From positions 4,290,501-4,354,500 of the forward strand of contig CP114488.1 in the NCBI GenBank assembly GCA_027186245.1: a stretch of 64,000 bases of DNA. The letters run 5' to 3'. This DNA comes from Coriaria nepalensis (Eukaryota > Streptophyta > Magnoliopsida > Cucurbitales > Coriariaceae). Numbering within the stretch: the first letter of the stretch is position 1; every line of letters starts with the position of its first letter. The notes under the pieces are model-generated. The model was not told the origin of the DNA. It saw only the letters and a program-made list of their open reading frames with translations, and made no database searches. Shown here in pieces: positions 46,840 through 59,423 of this stretch. A program made the position numbers and the translations under genes.

Positions 46840-49800
46840 GAAACTCATGAGCAACCGGCTTGGATGACAAGCCTTCACTTCATTGAGTAGAAGACCCACG
46901 ACAGACCTTCTGTCCACTGCGTGTTGGCTTTCTTAGTTTGATTGCACTCTTCAAGCGTTTGTTTCCTCGATGAGTTGCAGCACGCTCTTTAAATCCTACT
47001 CCAACATCTTGATGAATAGGTTCAATATAAGCACCCCATTCATGTGCCGCATTAGCTGTTCAAGTTCAAATGGACTATTTTTTTCATGAAATTGATTAGC
47101 ATATTCATCGATTGCTAGCCATGTTTCTGGAAGATCTCCATACTTTAATATTATTGAGGAGAACTTATTGATGTGCCTAGTTTGGCTTTTGGAGCAACAT
47201 TTATGGGTCATCATGTAATGATGATGTGGAAAACCTAATAGTTGACTTAGAAAATGATTATCTTGCCTTCCTCGTCCATCTATTTAAAATATATTCTTCT
47301 AGGATGCTGAATTGGCCATTTTGTCTAAGCAACCATATTATATGGGCACATAGAATACCCACATACTCGAAAGTTCTATACGTGCACTAATGATATCCAT
47401 TTATCGTGGTAATACAATATTCCTTCTACCTCGAATAGTCGTGCAACGGGGCCTTGTTGTTAGGCATGGTGCCCTGAAAGCATGTAATGAGTATTGCTTT
47501 AATGAAATTAATAAAAGTTACATTTTTTCTATATATAATTATTGCGAATGTATTATTATCGAATAATATGAATAAATATTAAAAAATTTCAATTCATTAA
47601 TGTGACTATTATCTTGTATTAGTACAAGATAATTAAGATTATAAATAATGAATTAATTTGTCCCAACATATTAAAGTATGGAATCTTTAATATAGTGGTT
47701 GCTAATACGGTCCTCTAGCATTATGAATGTATGTGATCTAGGACATGACTCGATATGAATTAATTCTTCATTGAAATACCGTTTACGATAAAAAATTAAA
47801 TTCATATCAATAGATGATCATATGCAGATCAATCTAAATCCTAGTAGTCATGAATTCCTGTTTATGTCAACTGGATCTTTTGATTCACTCGTCACGGTTT
47901 GTTTGTAAAATAGGCTAAAGACTTTTAATTTAGAGATTCATTGGGATAAGTGGCTGAGAACATTATTTAAAGATATAGAATCCAAACCTTTTTCATATGA
48001 GATTATACATTGGCTCCCTTTAGGGTTAATTCTAGAACTGAATGGTTTTGAACTCAAATTTACAATAAAGTTATAAATTGACCGTTCACTAGTGAAATAA
48101 TGGTACTTAAGGATAAAAATATAACTAGAGGGACAAAATGGTAATTTTGATCAGTTCTAATTCTGAATCAATTTTTTGAGGATTGAATACATGAAATGAT
48201 TATATGGACTACTGGAGATTGCTGAATAAATATGTTCTATAATTGCAATAGTGCAATCTCATATTTTTAGTGGAATAATATTGAGATTAATAAATAAAAA
48301 TTTATTAGATTAAAGAGTGATGAATAATCTAATTTATTGGAACTTGAAATTATAGGTTCATGGTCCGCATGTTGCCTTTATAAAATACTGCATAGGATAA
48401 GAATAATAAAGGTTGAAAAAAGATTTATTTGCAAGAAAATAGATTTCTAGAGACAATTCATAATTATGAGATAATTAGTGTTAATTAATTAAAAGCTGTA
48501 TTTAAATCGTGAAATTCATAATTATTTAATTAAATAATAATATATTTGATTTTGAATTGAATATATGTTATATATAATATTAAATTGATATGAAATATTA
48601 ATTTAATATTAAGATTAGATAAGTCAAATTTAGATTAGTTTTTGAAACTAATTTAAAATTCAAATAAGATATGTTTTTTATTTAAAATAGATGAGATTCT
48701 ATTTTAAATAATATTTGAATAGGTTTGACTAAATCAAATGTATCGTAAAAAAGATGATATAATTTAAAATTAATAAAATTTTATTTTATAAGATTTGATC
48801 TTATCAAATATATCATTAAACTGATAATGTGATTTAAAATAGATAAAACTTTATTTTAAATAATATTTGAAAAGATTTAATCATATCAAAGATATTATCT
48901 GATGATCATTTTATCATGATGAAATTATTAGTTCAATTAATTTAGAGAGTTTTTTCCAGTAAAAATTTTTCTGAGAGAAAAATGAATAGAAAAATATTGT
49001 CAGCTCTACGTGCCCACGCACGTCTTATAGATGTATGATTAATTTATATGTACATAAAGGATCACTAAAATTTTTTTTTTGAAAATTTTTGTTATACACT
49101 ATGACATACTGTTCGCTTCCGCTGCATGGTTTCAAACTACCTTTTCCAATACTTGCTGCATTTGTGCACTAAAATTTGTATAATGCCATGAAGTGCACAA
49201 TGACCATTTTCCGTAACCCAGGTCAATGTTTCCCCTTGTTCGCTAAAAACGTCATAAAAACTGAGCGTGTAAATGCTGCAAATATCCATGGAGATGGGAT
49301 TCCTCAATTTTAGATTTGTAAGAGTGTTGATCATTTGAAAATCTAACTTAAACTCGTTGTAACGCAATTCATCCACTGCTTTCTCGAAATGCTTTAAGAA
49401 TCGATCCATATTCATCTTAGAATTCAAATGACCTTGGAGATGAGAGTTAAGGCTTTCACACACTTGCGTGGTTCTTTTACCTGCATAGAAAATATTTCTC
49501 ACCTATTCATGCGCCCACTTCTCATGCCTCTCGTCAATCCTTCGCAGCCACTGGTTACATGTAAATTATTGGCATCCAGCAACTAAGCCACTTATATCGT
49601 GAAATCTTCTAATGAACTATTAAACGAAAGTCTCTTTTAGTCTTGGTTAAAAGCTTTTTTCCTTAGTAGTCCACCAAGATTTTTCTTCGCATTTTGTTCT
49701 ATATGCCATACAAAAAGGAAGTGATGTATGTCTTTAAGGACGGTGGGGATTGCAGCCAACATCATTGCGTCTTGATTAGTGAATCACGATAGGGGCTCCT

Positions 49801-50758
49801 TGCTAAACATACATTCAACAAATGTGGTTAATAGCCATTGGAATGACTCAATCATCTCATCAAAAAGCCGACATGCCCCAAACAAAACCCTCTGCCTATA
49901 GTGGTTTAGACCCATGAAAATCTCAAAAGGCCTATTCTTATTGTTTATTTGGTATGTCATATCGAAAGTGATAGTCTCCGAAAATTGCATAGTCGAATCC
50001 ATGCAGTGGTCTGCCGAAAAAATATTGGTGATGTGATCGTCCTTATCAAACTGAGTTATGCTAAAAAATTGGGAGTCTTTCTCATGTTGACTACCAAACT
50101 AGTTTACAAGGACGACACCTACACCATACTCCATATTCAAGCTATGTCATTGTTGAGATAACTTTTTAGGTCAGACTGCGTGAACCCCACCCGATCTACT
50201 TTAGGTGAATGGAAACTCCCTCTACATCATCGATCTCAATATGTTGGAACTTATTTATACCTCTTTACGACCGAAGCAAATGCTTTTTTGATAGCGTTGT
50301 CATTTCATAGCTAAGAACTGGGTTTCAGTTATAAGTATAATACTTCACATTTAGTTGTAGTCAAACTTGAAAATGTGCCGCACAATCGAACCTTGTCTCT
50401 CTTCACTCCCATACAAATTTGTATGTGGATCTCTCGGCTCTCTTAGCCCTTCCTTGTGACAGAGAAACCTCTTATTCGTCAATTGGCCCTTGCTTATACG
50501 TTGGTTGCCTTTGCGAACGCTGAACCCAACATCACTTACATAGTTGTTGTATCAATCATAGACATCTTCGATGTTATCCCATTATAGATGCCAAACATTT
50601 ACAATATTTCATGCATAAGTTAAATTGGCTAGATTGAACAACAAAATTATTTGCAAAACAATATCGACTACATAAAATATTTATGATAAACACTAACCTT
50701 CCAAGATCGATGAAGTATCAGAAAACATTTGTGGATCAATGTCTTGTCTTAATGGCAT
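46840..50758 (-). pseudogene. FAR1-related sequence (FRS-like) pseudogene, interrupted by an insertion
   Basis: FAR1/FRS proteins derive from MULE transposases and act as nuclear transcription factors. A first exon 50758-50699 reads MPLRQDIDPQMF...SSILE before a GTTAGT donor. Broken frames then give RGFSV-type and GLREPRDPHTNLYG-like FAR1 DNA-binding text (50480-50360). 50002-49784 gives ITFDMTYQINN, PFEIFMGLNHYRQRVLFGAC and ESFQWLLTTF of the MULE core. 49502-49137 gives RTTQVCESLNSHLQGHLNSK and FLKHFEKAVDELRYNEF. The SWIM-like region (ARLFEVEGIL) resumes at about 47450 after a 1.66 kb insertion, and the tail is at 47214-46996. Many stops. It may be a host FRS gene that died or a MULE relative. 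Confidence 0.75.
47469..49126. mobile_element. ~1.66 kb AT-rich insertion, probable solo LTR
   Basis: It separates two FRS coding blocks that should be nearly adjacent. It starts TGCCCTGAAAGCATG and ends CGCTTCCGCTGCA (TG...CA), with no coding capacity, no primer site and no polypurine tract. GCATGGT flanks both ends (47463 and 49123) but partly overlaps the termini, so a target duplication is not proven. Length and composition resemble the long LTRs of Angela-type Copia elements; this is inference. Confidence 0.5.
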
Positions 50759-50913
50759 TTTGTTTCGAAACAAATTGGAAGAAGTGAGAAAAATTTGAGA
50801 GTACAAGAGTTTTTTTTTAATAGTTTCTGCTAGTTTTGGAATATAATGTAGGATCGTCGCCTTTAAATATTCATTATAGATATGGATGGGTGGTGAGGAA
50901 TCTAACCACTTTT

Positions 50914-51040
50914 GACTAGCATTTGACCACTTTTGACCAGTATTTGACTGCTTTTGACTAGCATCTGACCACTTTTGACCAGTATTTGACTACTTTTGAC
51001 CGGCATCTTACCAGCTTTGACCGACTTTTGACCACTTTTG
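50914..51040 (+). repeat. 21-bp tandem repeat, about six copies
   Basis: Unit GACCAGTATTTGACTACTTTT with variants (GACTAGCATTTGACCACTTTT and similar) repeats without gaps. The same GACxxxTTTTGAC phrase continues more loosely to about 51075. Confidence 0.9.
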
Positions 51041-51512
51041 ATTCTCTTCTAACAACTTCTTACTTTTTGACCTCAATACTCTACGGATCGACCGGTGTTT
51101 AGAATACCCATTGCCCCGTAGAGTATTTTAGTATAAAGTCTAAAACTCTCTAATCTGAAATACTCGACAAGTCAACTAGTGTTTAGAATACTCATCGACT
51201 CGTAGAGTATTTCAGTACTTATACTAAAACTCTATAATATTTAGATCAAAGACTTCTTAATCTCAAATGGATTGTACATGTAATTTGCACACGTAATTTT
51301 GAAATTGTATTGTACATGTGTTAGATGTTTAAGATGGTTATATTCATAATATGGATTATATATGTAATTGGACTAAAATAATAAGCATCAATTTGTAAAA
51401 TTATATAAGGATTAAATTTTCATTCATATATAAGGATTAGACCTCCATTCATATGGTAAGAAAACTTACAACATTACAAATCTATGTAGTGTTGATAAAT
51501 ATAACACACTAT
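51041..51512. other. Flank of the MULE, no gene seen
   Basis: It contains a diverged short repeat (ACTCGTAGAGTATTT-like at 51114 and 51194), also echoed at 45875. No coding signal. Confidence 0.4.
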
Positions 51513-51880
51513 TTAACGGCAGAAGAGATGCATATTGTCCTCATAAATTAGCATTAAATCTAGACTAGCGTGGTAATACTCTAGATATTTCAACATATAC
51601 ACACCATAATCCCCTTTCACAATTCCTGCATCTTCATCTAAGTTGCTGACCACCTCTATCTGAAATGGTTGAAGACCGCAGTCTATTCCACTGTTCCTCA
51701 ATAGGTACGAGAGCATGATACTTAAAGGTTTAAGCAATTCATTAATATTCTTGTTGTAGTACTTGCTACTGGATAGGTTTTGGAGGACTTTAATCTTTTC
51801 TTCAGTAATGTCCATAATTAAGGCAACCTAATGCTCGTTCTTGATATTGAAGGGGATGTAAAGCCGGTTTACGTACTTTC
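51513..51880 (-). pseudogene. Ulp1/SENP-type (C48) protease domain with catalytic Cys replaced
   Basis: Upstream text is VNRLYIPFNIKNEH, then a stop where family members have Trp, then VALIMDITEEKIKV. The final block is IVKGDYGVYMLKYLEYY. In C48 proteases this is ...GxDCGVY..., with Cys the nucleophile; here codon 51606-51608 is TAT (Tyr70 of the open segment), one transition from TGT. The domain would normally cleave SUMO-like conjugates. Confidence 0.75.
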
Positions 51881-52339
51881 ATGAGATACTGCCAACTGCA
51901 TTATGTTGCTCAATATAGTCCATCATCATCGAGTTTGCTTCTCATACATGACTTAGGCGGTCCCCCTCCTCCAACTTGGAAAAAGTATCAGTATAATAAT
52001 TTTCCAAAAAATAATGGAACAGCTGATCTATGAAAGTTGTGGACGAGTTGAGTGATTGATTGAACTTATTTTGTCTCCTCTGGAGCAAGAACATATACTT
52101 ATCAATGTGCTACAAAGAAAAAGAAACCATAAGTAAAAAAAAATTAATTGTCAAGAAATTCATCCATAAATTCAATCGGTTTTGAATACTTACAAAACTA
52201 TATAACCACGACTTAAGTTTGAGTATGTCCTTAAACAATTGTTTGTCTAGGTGAGTTCCATCAAAACCTATGACATGTGACCTATGATGAGAAAATTAAG
52301 ATTAGTAAGTGATTGACAGAACTATATATAACAAAAAAT

Positions 52340-53060
52340 AACTGAATCTAGTAAGTAGAGACTACGAATGCTGAACACGACACTTAGATAATTCTCAATT
52401 GTAAGTAATACTAACTGTTAATGAGAATTATCTAGTGACTATCTTGCATGTGATCCGACCTGAGACACCATAGTTTTCTTGAGTACTAGACTTTATACTT
52501 TTACATCATTCCTATTACCTTTAGATATGGGTGAACAAGGAGTAAACCGTTGAGTATGAAGTATTGTGCAAGAAGGATTATGAGTGGTCAAGAATGAATC
52601 CATCGCTTCTATATTTTGAATAAGATTCTATGAATTATATACATTATTGAATAAGAAATATTTACAAAGTAGTAAGGTTTGAAGGAAGTTTCTGTAAATC
52701 CATTGTCGATATTTAATGAAGATATGATGCATATGATTTGTCTTTTAGGGTTTAACAATTAAACTATATCCTAGGATGAATAGGGATATTGGCAAGATGG
52801 AATGATTATTATTATAAGTATACTATAGTCACAAACAGGTTCTTTCAGAGCATGATACTTCTCATCTTCCGGGTAGTTTTAACACTTTGCTAGAAGTCAA
52901 GATTGATTTTGAGGTTTAAAGTTATTTAATCATGAGATAAGTTAACTGTTTAATTGTGAGGCATGAAAATGTCGGGATGTAGACCAGGAAAAAATAAGTA
53001 AGATTTCAATTATTTAGTTAAAATATTTTAGTTCATCATACTTATTGAAATTAAACTGAC
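52340..53060 (+). repeat. Third copy of the dispersed AT-rich non-coding repeat, inserted in the MULE
   Basis: It shares ordered blocks with 12340-12970 and 61800-62690 (AGTAGAGACTA, ATTATCTAGTGACTAT, GAGTATGAA, AAAGTAGTA-type, GGTTTAACAATTAAAC, GATATTGGCAAGATGGAATG). It lies between the SWIM finger and the Ulp1 domain, so it entered after that gene was assembled. Confidence 0.6.
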
Positions 53061-53072
53061 TTTGATTTTTAT

Positions 53073-53960
53073 TTAATACAGCTCGTTGTCCATGGAATCG
53101 CGATATTGTACCACAGCTGCAATGGCATGAGCGCACGGTATCTTATCCAAGTTAGACACTCGACATGTGTAACTCCTCCTTGCTAAATCGACCAAAGCAA
53201 TATCGTTATTACCTATCACTTTATATGTATCATTATTCACTCTCTCAACCTGTATACTAAAGGTTTCATTGTGTCTTAGCCTCATGACTTCCTCTATCTC
53301 AGGAGTACATTACTTGTTATGCTTATTAGTTGCTTCTTTTTTAGTATTGAACCAAGTCATCATCATCTTTCTGATACTATCACACAAGGCAATAATTGGA
53401 TATTCGCGTACATCCTTTAATGAGGCATACTATGACTCGGAAATGTTATTTGTCATGATACAAAATTTGTGACCATTGAAAGGAGGTCTTGACCAATTTT
53501 CAAAACCGCCCTCTCTAAGTAACTTGCCACACCGGGATGTCGAGTTCGGATCTCATGGAAGTATTGGTTGAATTCGTCAACTATATATGTCGTGGTTGCA
53601 CTATAGAATACTTAGATAAGTCCACCACGCATGAAATTCTTTTTTATATAATTTCTAAGGTGCCACATGTATGCACCATATTTTTCATGAGTATAAACAT
53701 TATGTACTACATTTTCAATGCTCTATGATAGATCCGGTATAAATACCAGTTCAAGGGCATCAAGGATTCTTTCTTATAGCCTAGTCAAGAACCAAGTTCA
53801 GAAGCTACGTTCACCAAGTCGGCTATACATTATGTTATTGGATAAAGCTGTTTATTTCCATCTATTACAGTTGCGGTTAAAAGCTTTCCCTTATATTTAG
53901 ACTTCAAAAAGGTCACATCGATACCAATAACCTTTCGCATGAACCAAAACCCACTTATGG
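53073..53960 (-). pseudogene. MULE transposase core and SWIM zinc finger, degenerate
   Basis: The DDE-type core is recognisable: first Asp in GIDVTFLKSKYKGK, second in the FIPDLS.SIEN block (family FxSDRxxSI), then the PFNGHKFCIMTNN.SES region with stops. The SWIM motif reads YTCRVSNLDKIPCAHA: the first Cys of C-x-C...C-x-H is Tyr, so zinc binding is probably lost. Confidence 0.75.
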
Positions 53961-54508
53961 ATGCTCTAAAAGCCATGAAAAATATAAAAAACTACTATCT
54001 TCATCCGTTGCCATTTTCGTTATAGTCCTTGTATTAACCACTTTTAGGATGATTGCATACATTGGCAATATTATGTAGTTCTTCTCAACCATATACCTAA
54101 TAAAATCACATGGAATAGTCTATACTTTCCATGCCTTCTAATAAATAATATCAACATTGAGATTATTAAAGGCCATTGTTTTGATCATTTTCAGGCTAGG
54201 ACCCTCGTTACACCCCTTAAGAGTATTGGATACATGTCATTCAACCATAGATGAAGTTACTTGCCTATTTATATTGTTCCTAAATGGAAAAGAACATGTG
54301 TGCTCGTCATAATAAGATCGAATTTGGAAAAATGAAGAATCTTTCCTTTAAGTAGCATAGAGCCTCCCCTGACAATTTAGGTCAACACAAAAGATAACAA
54401 TGCATTCTTATTTAACTTCTTCACCTTGAACTCTTTATTGTTTCAGATCGCATACATATGTACTTTTACCTTTCAATCGGTTTTCAAGGGAAATAACTAA
54501 TCACGACT

Positions 54509-54592
54509 GAATATGATCACAACTGAATTGATCACGTTTATTGATTCTTATGATCACATTTATTGATTCTTATGATTCTTGTGATCATATTC
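54509..54592. repeat. 14-bp perfect inverted repeat enclosing a 22-bp tandem duplication
   Basis: GAATATGATCACAA (54509-54522) and its exact reverse complement (54579-54592) flank two copies of ATCAC(G/A)TTTATTGATTC(TTATG). Confidence 0.8.
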
Positions 54593-55284
54593 AATTTCAC
54601 CATCACTCCCTTCATCAATTTCAGTTTCAGGTTGTGTCAAGTCTTGAATGGGGAGTATAAAATTTTAGTTATCTGGAGCACACATAAAGTAGCCATCTGG
54701 GATCATGACGGGTAAGCCACGGTAGACATTGTCATCGTCATCGTCCTCATCCTCATTCCCATCCACATCGTGATTTCTAAAATCCAAATTTTCTTCATTA
54801 TTGAGATTCTCATGAGCATTACTAAAATTATATACTTCAATCGGTGAAACAACTGCATGAACATTACCAATATGTCGAGCTTCGGTGAGTCTAACATTTG
54901 AAAGATTAGGCATTCAACTAGCTTCTTGGACATATATATCATTTGCCCTCTTGGGAATCAACCTCACATATAATGGAGATCTACTTGTATCAGAATGTGA
55001 GTGGACTAAGAACGACTTCAAGCCAAACTCCTTCTTTATAAAGATGGAACACTCATATTAAGGAGATGTCGGCTTGTATGATATTTCCAAACCAACTTCA
55101 TTTCGATTAATTTCAATGCTTCATATAGGACATCGAATAGTTCATTAAAACTTACATTAATTTCAACCGCAACACCTATCAGTATTGCTGAGTCCTTCGG
55201 ACACCACCAATACTTTAAGCTGGTCTCATTTCTTTTCCATCCCCCATTATAGTATATGCTTATAGATATTCCAGGAAAGTACAT

Positions 55285-56294
55285 TCCTTAAAAAGAAAAA
55301 TAATTCGAAATAAGTATCTTAATTATACTAACAATAAAGAGAAATATCAAACTTATAAATTCAATATTTTTTTTCTTAATGCATAAATAAATAGAAAAGA
55401 TATTTAGCCAAAAAGTATGTCTATAAATATCTCGTAAACGTATTTCAAACTTAGCTCTTTATCAAATCAGCCATTTCTATTGCCATGAATTCTAGCAAGA
55501 AAAAATTTAACCTATAACAAATAACCCAAAATATCTCATCTAAATTTTTTCTTTACGTAAATTAGAATTCAAGCTCAAACTTACGCAAACTCGAGAGTTT
55601 CTCGCCATGAATTGAAGCCTTGGAGCTACATAAGTCTTCGGTAAACCTACTCCACTCTTCACACTTTGAAGCCTCGGACCTCAAGTATCTCTCCCGACAT
55701 TGTAAGATCTTGTTCCACTCTCCACTAAATTTGCAGCCTTTAGTCGAAGAATGAAGAAATTGTTGGTTTTCTTCTCTTGTCGTGGGTTCGGGTGTGAGAT
55801 AGAAAAAGAAGGAAGTAGAAAGGAAGACTGAAAATTATAAACTGAAGTTATTGAGCAATTAATTCCGGAAGTAAATCTAAAAACATGAACAATGTTAAAC
55901 CGTGCAAAGAAACTAAAACTATTTCTCAAAAATTTTGAAAACCGCCTAAACTGATTCTCCAAAACCATTTTTCGGATATATTTTCTTCCGATGTTTGGAA
56001 AAGTAATTCGGAAATCTTTTGACACAAAAACACAATCAAACAACCTTGTCAGGTGACTTCGGCATATTTCAATTTTTGAAAAATGAAAAACATACCTCAA
56101 AACCTTTACCCAACAGTACATGAGCCTTAATTACTTCCCTTGGTACTCAAATAGATTGCTCACAAATTATCCATGAAGATCAAAACTAGCTACAATTTTA
56201 TTCAAACGAGCTAGAATTTTCTTATAGAGATCAAAACTAATAACTATTATATTAACTAAAAAAAGAAAAATCTTGTTTCATTTGGACAGGAGGC
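55285..56294. other. Spacer between the MULE and GBSSI, no gene seen
   Basis: The right part (from about 56150) is the likely 3' UTR and terminator region of GBSSI. A short frame at 56121-55681 lacks protein-like composition. Confidence 0.45.
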
Positions 56295-59200
56295 TTATGG
56301 GGTGGGAACATTTTCCTTGGCAAGAGGCGCAATCTCTTCTCCTTCAGCCCCACTTTCACCTCCAGCAACATTCAGATTCAACAGCATCTTTTCCCATTGT
56401 TTTGCTGGTCCCTGCATCACAAATTATTCAATTTATGTTTTATAGAAGACTTTCTTATTTTTATTAAGTATTATCTAAAAAAGCATATATTAAAATGTAT
56501 TAACACTATTTCATATGCAAAGACAAATAGTTGAAAAAATCGAAACACAAGGTCATGTGCATGAATCATTCCAACCTTCCATGATAGATCTTGAGCCATA
56601 CAATTCTGGATCATCTTGTTTAAGGCAGGAGAACCGTAAGTTGCACTTGCTCTTTCTACATGTGTTGCTACCGAATCGACATCAGCTGGATCAATGGTGT
56701 CACACTGATAAAACCAACCGGAAAACCGATTTTAATATGCTTTTTAAAGGAAAGGGGAAAGAGATAGTAAAAATAAAGCATAAAGAGTAAAAACTCCATT
56801 TACTTGAACATTGAAAGCTCCCATTTGGAACCCAGTAAGGCCTTCTTTCACAGTGTCCACAAGGCCACCAGTTGATGCAACAATAGGCACCTGAAAATCC
56901 GATTCGAAGGTATGGAGCCAATTCCACATGAAGCATCATTAATAGAGAAAATCCAGTTTGAAACTACGTTAAAATCTAAATTCAGATTGGGACTATAAAC
57001 TACGTTTTAATCGCTCAACCGAATGGAGATTTAGTTGAATAAGCCTTACTGTTCCGTATCGCATAGCATGTAACTGAATTAGACCACAAGGCTCGAATCT
57101 ACTCGGGATCAGCATAAAATCAGCTCCAGCTATAATCAAATGGGCCAAATGAACATTGAATTTCACTACTCCTCTGGCCTTGTCCGGATATTTTAACTCT
57201 AGCTGTTCGACCTCCTTCTCCATGTTCTTCTTGCCAGTTCCCTGATGATAAGGAACAATGATCTCATTATTCAATTCGATTCAATGGCTACTTGTATTAG
57301 TAGCTAGCAAGTATTACAGGAGAAACCAAGAAATAGGTTATTATAACTTACAAGGACTACGATTTGGACATTTGACCCGATGAACTTTGGAATAGCTGCC
57401 GCTAAAATATCGGAACCTTTCTGCTCCTCAAGTCTACCAATAAAGCCGATTAACGGGATATCGCGATCAACTGGCAACCCTAGTTCCGCTTGAAGAGCTT
57501 CCTTCAAAACCGGCTTTGCTTCCATAACCTTAAAAAGGAAAATCCAAGTTCAATCTTTGCTTAATAATGCATTTAGATAGGCAGTTTAAACTGAAATCTA
57601 TTCAGAAAGACTTTATTTTCGTTAAGTTTTATCGGATTATTGTCATATTTTCTTACAACCATCGATCGGGAATTTTTCTTACAGTAGTGGCATCATATTC
57701 AACATCGAGGTATTTGTCTGAAGCCGGGTCCCACTCTTGAACATCCATTCCATTCACAATCCCGGTTATGCCGATCTTGCGAATGATGTTATCCAATTCG
57801 ACACCTTTATCAATGCCGGAAACAAGTTCTTGGGCATAGTACGGGCTAACAGTTAAGACCCGATCGGATTCTATAATCCCGGCTTTCATCCAATTGATTT
57901 TCCTTCCTTCTACTGGTTTGCTATATCTGAAACAACAAGTATTTATTAGAGAGGGGATTTTCAAGTTATCTAATTATCAAAATCCCTTTTAGTTTTCGTA
58001 CCCATCGAGGAAATCGAAAGAGCTTTTGAATTCGCTGGGCAGATTCAGAAGCGGGAAGTCCGTAAAAGAGAATCTGCCTTGATAAGCTATGTTGTGGATA
58101 CAAAATGCTACCTGTAATTATCATGAACAGATGTATGGTACTAATTAGGCTTTCTTTTTTTCTTTCCCCAACTCTAATATATGAATCTAGTGGCAATTTT
58201 TTTTTTTTTTTTGGGTCTTTTTACCTTAGCACTTTTGTAAATCCCCTTAGGTTTGTAGAGGGTCTTTAGGTAGCATGGGAGAAGCGCAGTGTGCCAATCA
58301 TTACCAATGAATAAAACTTCCTCACCTGCCATTTGGTATACCACGTTATAAATTCTTAACAAAAACTTTAAATTTCAAGAAAAAATGATAATTAGTAGAT
58401 AACTAAATAAACAATGAACTTGAAATTAAGGGGAACATGTCCATACCATATGGTCCAGAGAAATATTTACTACTGTTTAAGTTTAGAATCCTCGGTGCCT
58501 CTAGAGCTGCCTGAACGATTTAACAGAAAAAATTTTAGGTTAGGTAGCATAAATTACAACTTATAAAGCATATAGCAATTAGACTGAGGAATTGTAACGT
58601 ATGGGCTAAGGAACCTGGCACAACAAGCTGAACCTCAATTGATTGTCTTGATAATCCACTCCTGCATCAGGACCATAGATTTTTGACCCTGTTTTACCCC
58701 AAACCTTCTCAAGGAACATGGGGTGATCCACAAATACACGATCAACCCCTCGTTTGTAGCAGTGGAAGAATCGGACTGTCTCAATTCTATCCCCAACTCT
58801 TACCTGCATATATCGAATAGATTATAAACTATCACATGTTAGAATTCTATAGGTAAATGAATGTACAAAGGGAGAATACTACACGGTAATAATCAATAGT
58901 TACCTCAACCGTTACATCAGTGTCCCATGCATCTTTGTACTGGTCATATCGGGGAGATACTGTCATAACGCGATGCCCCTTAGCCTACACAACGGATAGA
59001 TTACGTAAGAAATTTGATCGATAGTTCCCGTAAAATAGATAGATCTATACCACTAATTAATAAACAAAATGAAGAGGAACTTACTGCCAAGGCTGGTGGA
59101 AGTCCTCCAAGAACATCACCGAGCCCACCGGTTTTGCTCCATGGGCCCACTTCAGCTCCGACAAAGACCAAGTTCATCCCTTGTGCACATACGGTTTTCC

Positions 59201-59423
59201 CTGCAGCCCGATCGGGAAGGGCTTTATGTGTTTTTCGAGGTGTCCTTATGGAAATTGGATTTGTGCCGGTTTTGATCTGTGCCATGTCGAGTTTGATTGA
59301 AGATCTTCTTAGCCCATTATAGGTTGTGATTTGGTTTCTTAGGCCAGACTGTGCTAGCTTTAATACTGTGGTTTCAGAGGATGAACTTTTTGATACCAAG
59401 TTTGAGGTGGCGAGAGTTGCCAT
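56295..59423 (-). CDS. GBSS1: Granule-bound starch synthase I (GBSSI, waxy), chloroplast/amyloplast precursor, 609 aa
   Basis: Twelve coding exons on the minus strand: 59423-59085, 58984-58904, 58803-58615, 58510-58447, 58325-58225, 58111-58002, 57926-57683, 57528-57352, 57241-57050, 56890-56804, 56704-56576 and 56411-56295. They total 1830 nt, exactly 610 codons with TAA; all junctions are GT-AG. Product: the glycosyltransferase (GT5) that adds ADP-glucose to growing amylose in the starch granule. Residues 1 to about 80 are a Ser/Thr/Arg-rich transit peptide ending near TVCAQGMNL. The ADP-glucose loop KTGGLGDV is at 97-104; [11 protein letters not shown] lies in the C-terminal GT domain and STGGLVDT at about 505-512. 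[15 protein letters not shown] text ([18 protein letters not shown]) is the active-site region. The C-terminus ends in KENVPTP-like residues. The start is fixed by the family and by an upstream acceptor in the 5' UTR. No lesion seen; it appears functional. Confidence 0.97.

Larger units (their letters stand above)
51513..55284 (-). mobile_element. Mutator-like transposon with a Ulp1-type protease region (decayed)
   Basis: On the minus strand: N-terminal MuDR-like segment (55284-54665; KYWWCPKDSAILIGVAVEIN, then an acidic stretch), transposase core (about 53960-53290; VIGIDVTFLKSKYKGK, PDLS.SIENVVHNVY, MTNNISES.YASLKDVREY), SWIM finger (53285-53073), then, after an inserted repeat (52340-53060), a C48/Ulp1 protease domain (to 51513). 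This domain set is known from plant MULEs that acquired a Ulp1 protease (Kaonashi type). Stops are frequent in all parts. I did not find terminal inverted repeats. Confidence 0.75.

Noticed and set aside
59014..59322. 102-residue plus-strand frame over GBSSI exon 1
   Set aside because: Antisense shadow of the GBSSI transit peptide and first domain.
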